In this document: one piece after another, positions 49,184-56,564 of the stretch
How the letters are laid out: each line of letters starts with the position of its first letter
Numbering within the stretch: position 1 is the first letter of the stretch
NCBI GenBank assembly: GCA_020161775.1
Contig: JAIUOW010000004.1
Span: 1 to 64,000 of the forward strand
Length of the DNA stretch: 64,000 nt
Origin: Pseudomonadota bacterium
GTDB lineage: Bacteria; Pseudomonadota; Gammaproteobacteria; Burkholderiales; Burkholderiaceae_C
Direction of reading: 5' to 3'
Program-made: the position numbers and the translations under genes
The notes under the pieces: model-generated
Told to the model about the DNA's origin: nothing
The model's input: the letters and a program-made list of their open reading frames with translations, nothing else
Databases searched by the model: none

Positions 49184-50652
49184 CGAGCTTCGCCCACCGC
49201 TGCGGCATTCACGACGACGCACGCGCGGCTGCGTTGAGCCGCGCTGCGCTGCTGGCCGGCGGCCTGGAGCTGGTGCGCTTTGCCTGGTGCGACGTGCATG
49301 GCGTCACGCGTGGCAAGACGCTGGTGGCAGGGGCCGCGGCCAAGGCCATGATGGACGGCGTGGGCATGGTCAGCACGCTGATGCTCAAGGACACCTCCGA
49401 CCGCACGGCGTTCAAGGTGTTCGAGCCCGGCGGAACGGCCGACCTCCCCGGGTTCGGCCAGGCCAACAACCTGCTGCTGCTGGCCGACCCGGACAGCTTC
49501 AGGCAACTGCCCTGGACGCCGGCCAGCGGCTGGGTGCAGTGCCAGCCCTGGTTCCAGGACGGCACGCCGGTGGAGCTGGACACGCGCCGCGTGCTGCAGC
49601 GCGCGCTGGCGCGGCTGGCCGCCGCAGGCTACGGCATGAAGTGCGGACTGGAGGTCGAGTTCCACATCTACCGCATTGACGACACCCGCGCCCAGATGGA
49701 CCCGTCGCTAGCCGCCTGGCCCGGCCTGCCGCCCGCCGTGTCGCTGCTCCACCCCGGCTACAACCTGCTGACCGAGGCCTGGTACGACCTGGCCGAGGAG
49801 CCGCTTCGTATCGTGCAGCACACGGCGCAGGCCCTGGGCCTGCCGCTGCTGTCGCTGGAAATCGAGCTGGGCCCCAGCCAGGTGGAGGCCGTGTTCGAAG
49901 CCACGGACGCCATGACGGCCGCTGACAACATGGTGCTGTTTCGCAACGCCGTCCGCCAGGCGCTGCGTCGCGCGGGCTACCACGCCACCTTCATGTGCCG
50001 CCCGCCGTTTCCCAACATCATGTCCAGCGGCTGGCACCTGCACCAGTCGCTGGTGGATGCACGCACCGGCGCCAACGCCTTTCGCCGTGACGCCCCGGCG
50101 CCGGGCACCAGCGCGGCCGACGCGGGCCACACGTTGTCGGACGCGGGCGAGCATTACCTGGCCGGCTTGCTGGCGCATGCCCGTGCCATGGCAGTGTTCT
50201 GCACGCCCACGGTCAACGGCTTCGGCCGGTTCCGCCCTAACGCACTGGCGCCGCAATCCGTGCTGTGGGGCCGCGACAACCGCGGCGCGATGCTGCGCGT
50301 GGTGGGTGAATGCGCGGACGCGGCCACCCGCATCGAAAACCGCATTGGCGAACCCGCCGCCAACCCTTACCTGTACCTGGCGTCGCAGATCCACGCGGGG
50401 CTGGACGGCATCGAACGCGGGCTGCGCGCGCCCGCGGCCACTGATGCACCCTATGGCGACGCCGACGTGCGCCTGCCCACCAGCCTGGGCGAGGCGCTGC
50501 AGGCACTGCAAGGCGACAGCACGCTGGTGGACGCCTTCGGCAGCGCATTCATCCAGTACTTCACGCGCATCAAGCAGTCGGAGCTGTCGCGCTACGAGCT
50601 GGCGGAAGACAAGGATGACTTCCAGCGCCGTGAATATTTCAGCCGGTTCTGA
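49180..50652 (+). CDS. Glutamine-synthetase-like ligase (putative gamma-glutamyl-amide synthetase)
   Basis: A 490-residue GS-family protein. The beta-grasp entry is CDVHGVTRGKTL; catalytic and metal motifs follow: GLEVEFHIY near residue 165, LEIELGPSQVEAVFE near residue 230, SGWHLHQSL near residue 286, and RIENRIGEPAANPYLYLASQ near residue 385. All metal and glutamate-binding positions that I can see are kept, so it is probably active. GS-like enzymes next to Rieske oxygenases are known in aniline degradation (AtdA1/TdnQ), where they glutamylate the amine before oxygenation. It overlaps the oxygenase gene as ATGA. True ammonia assimilation is unlikely in this setting. Confidence 0.83.
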   Translation: MTSFAHRCGIHDDARAAALSRAALLAGGLELVRFAWCDVHGVTRGKTLVAGAAAKAMMDGVGMVSTLMLKDTSDRTAFKVFEPGGTADLPGFGQANNLLLLADPDSFRQLPWTPASGWVQCQPWFQDGTPVELDTRRVLQRALARLAAAGYGMKCGLEVEFHIYRIDDTRAQMDPSLAAWPGLPPAVSLLHPGYNLLTEAWYDLAEEPLRIVQHTAQALGLPLLSLEIELGPSQVEAVFEATDAMTAADNMVLFRNAVRQALRRAGYHATFMCRPPFPNIMSSGWHLHQSLVDARTGANAFRRDAPAPGTSAADAGHTLSDAGEHYLAGLLAHARAMAVFCTPTVNGFGRFRPNALAPQSVLWGRDNRGAMLRVVGECADAATRIENRIGEPAANPYLYLASQIHAGLDGIERGLRAPAATDAPYGDADVRLPTSLGEALQALQGDSTLVDAFGSAFIQYFTRIKQSELSRYELAEDKDDFQRREYFSRF

Positions 50653-50663
50653 CGGCTTTCACC

Positions 50664-50993
50664 ATGAGCACCATCACCGTTCACCTGACCAGCGCCGACG
50701 GCGCCACCACCCACCTGCAATGCCGCACCGGCCAGAGCCTGATGGAAGCGGCCGTGGCGGCCAATGTGGCGGGCATAGAGGCCGATTGCGGCGGGCTGCT
50801 GACCTGCGGCACCTGCCATGTGTATGTGCGCGCGCCCCATGCGGCCACCCTGCCCCCGCCGGACGCGGACGAGTCGGCCATGCTGGACTTCACCGCCGCC
50901 GCACGCCAGCCCAACAGCCGGCTGAGCTGCCAGATCAGGCTGGATGAATCGATGCAAGGCCTGGCGGTAGACTTGCCCGCATCCCAACACTGA
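50664..50993 (+). CDS. [2Fe-2S] ferredoxin of the oxygenase block
   Basis: A 109-residue ferredoxin. DCGGLLTCGTC (C-x5-C-x2-C, residues about 40-48) and RLSCQI near residue 91 provide four cysteines, as in putidaredoxin/adrenodoxin-type proteins. It lies 11 bases after the GS-like gene and is the likely electron donor to the Rieske oxygenase. Its paralogue fdx is at the isc operon. A reductase is not nearby. Confidence 0.88.
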   Translation: MSTITVHLTSADGATTHLQCRTGQSLMEAAVAANVAGIEADCGGLLTCGTCHVYVRAPHAATLPPPDADESAMLDFTAAARQPNSRLSCQIRLDESMQGLAVDLPASQH

Positions 50994-51011
50994 CACCGAG
51001 GACACCGCGCC

Positions 51012-51314
51012 ATGATTCTTGAACTCGCCGACATCCGCATCGCCCCCGGCCAGCAGGCTGCGTTTGACGAGGCCATCCAGCGCGGGCTGGCAACCGTCAT
51101 TTCACGGGCCAAGGGCTTCCAGGGTTTCAAGGTCAACAAGGGCATCGAGTCGCCCGAGCGCTACATCCTGCAGATCTTCTGGGACACCCTGGAAGACCAC
51201 ACGGTAGCCTTCCGCGGCGGGCCGCTGTTTGCCGAATGGCGCGCCATCGTGGGGCCGTTCTTTGCGGCACCGCCGGTGGTTGAACACTTCGAATTGGTGG
51301 CCAAGTCGGCCTGA
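51012..51314 (+). CDS. ABM-domain (antibiotic-biosynthesis-monooxygenase-like) protein
   Basis: A 100-residue ferredoxin-like barrel protein. It starts MILELADIRIAPGQQAAFDEA with the family's central GFQGFKVNKGIESPERYILQIFWDTLEDH (block summarised), then a PPVVEHFELV end. ABM proteins act as cofactor-free monooxygenases, isomerases or dehalogenase-like catalysts on aromatic or polyketide substrates. It is 18 bases after the ferredoxin gene. Its role in the pathway is unknown. Confidence 0.8.
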   Translation: MILELADIRIAPGQQAAFDEAIQRGLATVISRAKGFQGFKVNKGIESPERYILQIFWDTLEDHTVAFRGGPLFAEWRAIVGPFFAAPPVVEHFELVAKSA

Positions 51315-51348
51315 GCGGCGCCTGCTGCCAGCGCAGCCGCCGCCTTCG

Positions 51349-51789
51349 TCAGGGCGCGGCTTCGTGGCCGGCCACCAGCTTGCCCAGCAGCTGCGCCAGC
51401 TGCACGCGTTCCGCGGCATCCAGCGGCGCCACGATGCGCGCCTGCGCCCGGACCACGGCGCGCTTCATGCGCAACGCCACCTGCTCGCCCTGGGGCGTGA
51501 CCCACAACAGCTTGCGGCGCCGGTCGGCCGGGTCAGCTTCGCGCCGCACCCAGCCCTTGGACTCCAGCCGGCTGATGACCGACCCTGAAGTGGCGGCGTC
51601 AAACGCCACCCGCCGGGCCAGCGTGACCTGGTCCTCGCCCGGATCGTCAATCAGCGCATTGAGGATGGCGAACTGAACCGGCGTTACGTCAAAGTCGCCG
51701 GTTTCCTCCATGAAGATTGCCACCGCCAGCTGGTGGGCGCGGCGCACCAGGTGCCCCGGCGCATGCTCGAAGTCAAAGCTCTTGGCCAT
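51349..51789 (-). CDS. MarR-family regulator of the gentisate genes
   Basis: A 146-residue winged-helix regulator: VTPVQFAILNALIDDPG, TLARRVAFDAATSGSVISRLESKGWV and the wing EADPADRRRKLLWVTPQG. It is divergent from the 3-hydroxybenzoate hydroxylase gene, with a near-perfect palindrome in the 78-base gap. MarR proteins of this type respond to the aromatic acid or its CoA thioester and usually repress. Confidence 0.88.
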   Translation of the reverse strand: MAKSFDFEHAPGHLVRRAHQLAVAIFMEETGDFDVTPVQFAILNALIDDPGEDQVTLARRVAFDAATSGSVISRLESKGWVRREADPADRRRKLLWVTPQGEQVALRMKRAVVRAQARIVAPLDAAERVQLAQLLGKLVAGHEAAP

Positions 51790-51821
51790 GGCGGCGAGTG
51801 TACCGGCAACCGTTGCGCGAA

Positions 51822-51841
51822 ATGATACGTATACTTATCAT
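51822..51841. promoter_or_regulatory. Candidate MarR operator
   Basis: ATGATACGTATACTTATCAT matches its own reverse complement at 18 of 20 positions. It contains a TATACT -10-like hexamer (51830-51835). It lies in the gap between the divergent marR and hydroxylase genes. Confidence 0.65.
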
Positions 51842-51867
51842 CCAGACGGAACAACGGAGACAACGCG

Positions 51868-53070
51868 ATGACGCAGTCGCTTCCCATCCTGGTCGCCGGT
51901 GGCGGCATTGGCGGGCTGGCCGCCGCCCTGGTGCTGGCCCGCGACGGCCACGCCGTGACCGTGCTAGAGCAATCCGGCGCATTTGGCGAAATCGGCGCTG
52001 GCATCCAGCTGGGGCCCAACATCTTCCGGATGTTTGACTATCTGGGCCTGACCGAAGCCGTCAGCCAGGTGGCCTTCTTTCCGCCCGGCCTGGGCATGAA
52101 CGATGTACGCACCGGCGAAAAAGTGGTGCGCGTGCCGCTGGGCGACGTGGCCCGCGCGGCCTATGGCTTCCCCTACGGCGTGATCTACCGCGCCGACCTG
52201 CATGACGTGTTCCTCCAGGCCTGCCAGGCCCTGCCCAACGTCACGCTGCGCACCAGCGCCAAGGTGGCGTCGTTCACCCAGAGCGCGGACGAAGTCAAGG
52301 TGCAGCTGGCCAGCGGCGAGGAACTGGCCGGCGCCGCCCTGATTGGCGCGGACGGCCTGTGGAGCCGTATCCGCGAAGCCATCGTGGGGGACGGCAAGCC
52401 CCGCGTTTCGGGCCACATTGCCTACCGCGCCGTGCTCAGGCGCGAAGACGTGCCCGCCCATTTGTGGAGCGACGACGTGCTGTTGTGGGGCGGAGAGAAA
52501 ACCCACCTTGTGCACTATCCGTTGCGCCGCGGCGAGCTGTTCAACCTGGTGGCCGTATTCCACAGCAACAAGTACGACGAAGGCTGGAACACCTTTGGCG
52601 ACACGGCCGAACTCAACGAACGCTTTGCCGGCGCCCACCCCCAGGTACGCGAGCTGCTGGGCAAGATCGAGACCTGGAAGATGTGGGTGCTGTGCGACCG
52701 CGAACCGGTGAAGAACTGGACCGACCGCCGCGTCACATTGCTGGGCGATGCCGCCCACCCCATGCTGCAGTACCTTGCGCAAGGCGCGGGCCAGGCCATC
52801 GAGGACGCCGTGGTGCTGCGCGAGGCGCTGCGCCACACGCGCGGCGACGTGGCGGGCGCCTTCCAGCTCTACCAGCAGGCGCGCTACCTGCGCACCGGCC
52901 GCGTGCAGCTGACCGCGCGCTTCTACGGCGACATTTACCATGCATCGGGCGTGCAGCGCGAGCTGCGCAACCAGATGTTCCAAAGCGGCACCGAAGCCGC
53001 CGGCTTTGCCGGGCTGAAGTGGATGTACGAAGGCATCCGCCCTGCCACCCTGTTCCAGGAGGCCCCATGA
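51868..53070 (+). CDS. 3-Hydroxybenzoate 6-hydroxylase-like FAD monooxygenase
   Basis: A 400-residue class A flavin monooxygenase. FAD binding is VAGGGIGGLAAAL near residue 9, the DG motif is ALIGADGLWSRIR near residue 165, and GDAAHPMLQYLAQGAGQAIEDAVVL near residue 293 (block summarised) is typical of 3-hydroxybenzoate 6-hydroxylases (MhbM, XlnD), which make gentisate with NADH. A salicylate hydroxylase is less likely because gentisate dioxygenase follows directly. Its stop overlaps that gene as ATGA. Confidence 0.85.
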   Translation: MTQSLPILVAGGGIGGLAAALVLARDGHAVTVLEQSGAFGEIGAGIQLGPNIFRMFDYLGLTEAVSQVAFFPPGLGMNDVRTGEKVVRVPLGDVARAAYGFPYGVIYRADLHDVFLQACQALPNVTLRTSAKVASFTQSADEVKVQLASGEELAGAALIGADGLWSRIREAIVGDGKPRVSGHIAYRAVLRREDVPAHLWSDDVLLWGGEKTHLVHYPLRRGELFNLVAVFHSNKYDEGWNTFGDTAELNERFAGAHPQVRELLGKIETWKMWVLCDREPVKNWTDRRVTLLGDAAHPMLQYLAQGAGQAIEDAVVLREALRHTRGDVAGAFQLYQQARYLRTGRVQLTARFYGDIYHASGVQRELRNQMFQSGTEAAGFAGLKWMYEGIRPATLFQEAP

Positions 53071-54122
53071 ACGCACCCCTGTCCACCGCCGCCGTGCGCG
53101 CGCAGCTCTACACCGAGATGTCGCCGCTGAACCTGACGCCCCTGTGGGAAGTGCTGCACGCATTGGTGCCGCCGCAACCGGCCACACCCTGCGTGAGCGC
53201 GCTGTGGAAGTACGAGCAGGTGCGCCCATTCCTCATGCGTGCGGGCGAAGCCATCACAGCGGACGAAGCCGTGCGCCGCGTGCTGATCCTGGAGAACCCG
53301 GCCCTGCGCGGCCAGTCGGCCATCACGCAGTCGCTCTATGCGGGGCTGCAGCTCATCCTGCCCGGCGAGGTTGCGCCCAGCCACCGCCATACGCAAAGCG
53401 CGCTGCGCTTCATCGTGGAAGGCACGGGCGCCTACACGGCGGTGGACGGCGAGCGCACCACCATGCGCCCGGGCGACTTCATCATCACACCCAGCTGGAC
53501 GTGGCACGACCACGGCAATGAAGCGCACGGCCCCGTGGTGTGGCTGGACGGCCTGGACATCCCGATGATCCGGTTCTTTGACGCGGGGTTCGCGCAGAAC
53601 GACAGCCGCAAATCGCAGGCCGTATCGCGCCCTGAAGGCACCAGCCTGGCGCGCTACGGCTACAACATGGCGCCGGTGCGCGGCAACGCCCCCTTTGGCG
53701 CCACCTCGCCCATCTTCAATTACCCCTATGAGCGCAGCCGCGAAGCGCTGGACCGGCTGGAGCGCGACGCACCGCTGGACGACTGGGACGGCTTCAAGCT
53801 GCGCTATGTCAACCCGCTCACGGGCGGCTCGCCCATGCCCACCATGGCCACCTTCATGCAGCGGCTGCCGCCAGGCTTTTCGGGCAACCCCTGGCGGCAG
53901 ACAGACGGCGCCGTGTACAGCGTGGTGGAAGGCCAGGGCGAGATCGTGATCGAGCACGCCGGTATTCAAAGTACGCTGGCCTTTGGCCCGCGCGATCATT
54001 TCGTCGTGCCCTCGTGGCACACTGCGCGCTTCAAATCCGCCAGCGGCTGTGTGCTGTTCAGTTATTCCGACCGCCCGGTGCACCAGGCGCTGGGCATTCA
54101 CCAAGAAGAAAGGTTGTCATGA
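53067..54122 (+). CDS. Gentisate 1,2-dioxygenase
   Basis: A 351-residue double cupin. The first cupin carries the iron ligands in PSHRHTQSALRFIVEG (two His) and PSWTWHDHGN (third His), near residues 105-155. The second cupin, GAVYSVVEGQGEIVIEHAG ... VVPSWHTARF, lacks the full triad, as in other GDOs. It cleaves gentisate to maleylpyruvate. AGGAGG precedes the ATG, and both ends overlap neighbours as ATGA. Close relatives act on 5-aminosalicylate or 1-hydroxy-2-naphthoate, so the natural ring may differ. Confidence 0.88.
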   Translation: MNAPLSTAAVRAQLYTEMSPLNLTPLWEVLHALVPPQPATPCVSALWKYEQVRPFLMRAGEAITADEAVRRVLILENPALRGQSAITQSLYAGLQLILPGEVAPSHRHTQSALRFIVEGTGAYTAVDGERTTMRPGDFIITPSWTWHDHGNEAHGPVVWLDGLDIPMIRFFDAGFAQNDSRKSQAVSRPEGTSLARYGYNMAPVRGNAPFGATSPIFNYPYERSREALDRLERDAPLDDWDGFKLRYVNPLTGGSPMPTMATFMQRLPPGFSGNPWRQTDGAVYSVVEGQGEIVIEHAGIQSTLAFGPRDHFVVPSWHTARFKSASGCVLFSYSDRPVHQALGIHQEERLS

Positions 54123-54814
54123 GCTACGTTTTCAATCCCGAGGCGGTCACGTCCGTGCCGGTCGTTGGCCGTGCGGAACGCTTTCCGGTGCGCCGCGTGT
54201 ACTGCGTGGGCCGCAACTACGAAGAGCATGCCAAGGAGATGGGCTTCACCGGCCGCGAGCCGCCGTTCTTCTTCCTCAAGCCCGCCAACGCCGTGGTACC
54301 GGTGGAAGCCGGCGCCACGGGCAGCATCGCCTACCCGCCCCTGACGAAAAACCTGCACCATGAAATTGAGCTGGTCGTGGCCATTGGCACGGGCGGCAAG
54401 AATATTTTGGCGGCTGACGCCCACAAGCACATCTTCGGCTATGCCGTGGGCCTGGACATGACCCGCCGCGACCTGCAGAACGAGATGAAAAAGCAGGGAC
54501 GTCCTTGGTCCATCGGCAAGGCCTTTGACCAGTCGGCGCCCATCGGCCCGATCACGCCGGTGGCCGCTGCCGGTGACGTGGCCAACGCCGAAATCTACGT
54601 CCAGGTCAACGGCGCCGACCGCCAGCGCAGCAACGTGGCCAAGCTGATCTGGAACATCGGCGAAACCATCGAACACCTGTCTGCCGCCTGGGAGCTGCAG
54701 CCCGGCGACCTGATCTACACGGGCACCCCCGAAGGCGTGGCCGCCGTGGTGGCTGGCGACACCCTGGTGGGTGGCGTGGGCGGCCTGGGCACGCTGACCG
54801 TAAAAATCGCCTGA
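54119..54814 (+). CDS. Fumarylpyruvate hydrolase (FAH family)
   Basis: A 231-residue FAH-fold enzyme. RVYCVGRNYEEHAKEMG near residue 25 has the catalytic Glu/His pair, HHEIELVVAIG near residue 80 has the metal acidics, and GYAVGLDMTRRDLQ near residue 108 completes the site. It is expected to split fumarylpyruvate to fumarate and pyruvate, the last gentisate step. The ATG overlaps the dioxygenase stop. No maleylpyruvate isomerase is adjacent; the GST at 44291-44932 may fill the gap. Confidence 0.88.
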   Translation: MSYVFNPEAVTSVPVVGRAERFPVRRVYCVGRNYEEHAKEMGFTGREPPFFFLKPANAVVPVEAGATGSIAYPPLTKNLHHEIELVVAIGTGGKNILAADAHKHIFGYAVGLDMTRRDLQNEMKKQGRPWSIGKAFDQSAPIGPITPVAAAGDVANAEIYVQVNGADRQRSNVAKLIWNIGETIEHLSAAWELQPGDLIYTGTPEGVAAVVAGDTLVGGVGGLGTLTVKIA

Positions 54815-54835
54815 AACCGCAGGGTTTGAGGGAAA

Positions 54836-54888
54836 GCCCCGAAGTCCGGGGCGCCATTCATACGTTAACTTACGGTCATCACTTACGG
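54836..54888 (+). promoter_or_regulatory. Hairpin and direct repeats before the TRAP binding-protein gene
   Basis: GCCCCG-AAGT-CCGGGGC (54836-54851) is a strong stem without a T-run. Two ACTTACGG copies (54868-54875 and 54881-54888) are 13 bases apart, just before AGCCTTCC and the ATG. They could be a regulator site; no partner is known. Confidence 0.35.
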
Positions 54889-54896
54889 AGCCTTCC

Positions 54897-55940
54897 ATGC
54901 TGCAACGTCGTACCCTTCTCAAGACCTCCGCCGCCGTGGCGCTGGGCGCGCCTGGCCTGAGCGGCCTGGCCCAGCAGTCGGTCACCCTGAAGTTCCACAC
55001 CTTCATGGCGCCCATGTCCAACGTCTGGCTGGGCATGCACAAGCCCTGGATGGACAAGGTCGAAAAGGAGTCGGGCGGGCGCATCAAGTTTGACGCCTAT
55101 CCGGCCATGCAATTGGGTGGTACGCCGGTGCAGCTGTACGACCAGGCCCGCGACGGCGTGGTGGACATCGTCTGGACGCTGCCGGGCAACACGGCTGGCC
55201 GCTTCCCGCGGGTGGAAGTGTTCGAGCTGCCGTTCATGATGAACAACGCCGAAGCCACCTCCAAGGCCTATTGGGAGTATGTGCAGACCATGGCACCCGA
55301 TGAGTTCAAGGACACCCAGGTGCTGGCACTGCATGTGCACGGCCCGGGCATGTTCCACTCCAAGGACAAGCTCATCAAGACACCGGCCGACCTCAAGGGC
55401 ATGAAAGTTCGCGGGCCCACGCGCCAGGTCACCAAGATGCTGGCGTCGGTGGGCGCCACGCCCGTGGGCATGCCGCTGCCCGCCATCACCGATGCGCTGT
55501 CCAAGGGCACGATCGACGCCTGTGTCATCCCCTGGGAAGTGGTGCCGTCGATCAAGGTCAACGAGCTGACCAAGTTCCACAGCGAATTCCCGGCCAACAA
55601 GCCCGCGCTGTACACCACCACCTTCGTCATGGCCATGAACAAGGCCAAGTACGACGGGTTGGCGCCTGACCTCAAGAAAGTGATCGACGCCAACTCCGGC
55701 CTGGCCACGTCGGCGTGGCTGGGCAAGACGCAACAGGGCAACGACGCCCCCGGCCGCAAGACGGCCTCGGACCGCAACAACACCATCTACCAGGTGACGG
55801 ATGCCGACACCGAGGCCTTCCGCAAGCTGTCCAGCCAGATTGACGAGGAATGGGTGGCCGACATGAACAAGCGCAACTTCGACGGCAAGAAGCTGCTGGA
55901 GACCGCGCGGGCCCTGATTGCCAAGCACGGCAAGGCCTGA
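54897..55940 (+). CDS. TRAP transporter solute-binding protein (DctP family)
   Basis: A 347-residue periplasmic binding protein. A twin-arginine-like signal (MLQRRTLLKTSAAVALG) is followed by the mature start QQSVTLKFHTFMAP. DctP features include GGTPVQLYDQARDGVVDIV, the helix-forming KGMKVRGPTRQVTKML and the substrate-Arg segment, and FVMAMNKAKYDGL. The membrane subunits DctQ and DctM are not in the window, so it must use permeases encoded elsewhere. The position suggests an aromatic acid ligand. Confidence 0.88.
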   Translation: MLQRRTLLKTSAAVALGAPGLSGLAQQSVTLKFHTFMAPMSNVWLGMHKPWMDKVEKESGGRIKFDAYPAMQLGGTPVQLYDQARDGVVDIVWTLPGNTAGRFPRVEVFELPFMMNNAEATSKAYWEYVQTMAPDEFKDTQVLALHVHGPGMFHSKDKLIKTPADLKGMKVRGPTRQVTKMLASVGATPVGMPLPAITDALSKGTIDACVIPWEVVPSIKVNELTKFHSEFPANKPALYTTTFVMAMNKAKYDGLAPDLKKVIDANSGLATSAWLGKTQQGNDAPGRKTASDRNNTIYQVTDADTEAFRKLSSQIDEEWVADMNKRNFDGKKLLETARALIAKHGKA

Positions 55941-55957
55941 GCGGCCTGCTCAATTGA

Positions 55958-55986
55958 AAGGGCTCCGCAAGGAGCCTTTTTTCTTT
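55958..55986 (+). terminator. Rho-independent terminator after the catabolic cluster
   Basis: GGCTCC-GCAA-GGAGCC stem with a GCAA tetraloop, followed by TTTTTTCTTTT. It begins 18 bases after the TRAP gene stop. Confidence 0.88.
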
Positions 55987-56004
55987 TCACCTTAAACTGC
56001 CCGC

Positions 56005-56550
56005 ATGCTGCGCAGCCCCATCAAACACTGCAGGAACTGCGGCTCCGCCGTCATCTACCGCGTCCCCGACGACGGAGACACCAAGGAGCGGGCCGTTTGC
56101 CCCGCCTGCCACACCATCCACTACGAAAACCCGCTCAATGTCGTGGGGACCGTGCCCGTGCTGGGCGACCGCGTGCTGCTATGCAAGCGCAACATCGAGC
56201 CGCGCTGGGGCAAATGGACGCTGCCGGCGGGCTTCATGGAACTGGGTGAGACCACCGCACAGGGCGCGGCCCGTGAAACCGACGAGGAAGCCGGCGCGCA
56301 GTTTGAAATGGACGAACTGTTCACCGTCATGAGTGTGCCGCGGGTCGGACAGGTCCACCTGTTTTACCGCGCCCGGCTGCTCAGCGACCAGTTCAACCCC
56401 GGCACCGAAACCATCGAGGCACGGCTGTTCACCGAGGCCGAGGTGCCGTGGGAGGACATCGCCTTTCGCACCGTCAAGGAGACGCTGGAGCACTATTTCG
56501 CCGACCGGCGCGCGGGCCGCTTCGTGCTGCACACGCTGGACATCGTCTAG
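56005..56550 (+). CDS. Nudix hydrolase with zinc ribbon (NudC-like)
   Basis: A 181-residue protein. An N-terminal zinc ribbon (CRNCG and CPACH, residues about 9-35) is followed by the Nudix box with the GFMELGE...RETDEEAG pattern (residues about 74-95; G-x5-E-x7-REUxEExG). It resembles the C-terminal half of NADH pyrophosphatase; substrate ADP-ribose, NADH or capped RNA is uncertain. It is separated from the catabolic cluster by a terminator and converges on the kinase gene. Confidence 0.87.
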   Translation: MLRSPIKHCRNCGSAVIYRVPDDGDTKERAVCPACHTIHYENPLNVVGTVPVLGDRVLLCKRNIEPRWGKWTLPAGFMELGETTAQGAARETDEEAGAQFEMDELFTVMSVPRVGQVHLFYRARLLSDQFNPGTETIEARLFTEAEVPWEDIAFRTVKETLEHYFADRRAGRFVLHTLDIV

Positions 56551-56564
56551 CGCCTGGCAGCGGC

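Noticed and set aside
54836..54851. GCCCCG/CGGGGC stem as a terminator of the gentisate operon
   Set aside because: There is no T-run after it, and a strong terminator follows the next gene, so read-through into the TRAP gene is likelier.
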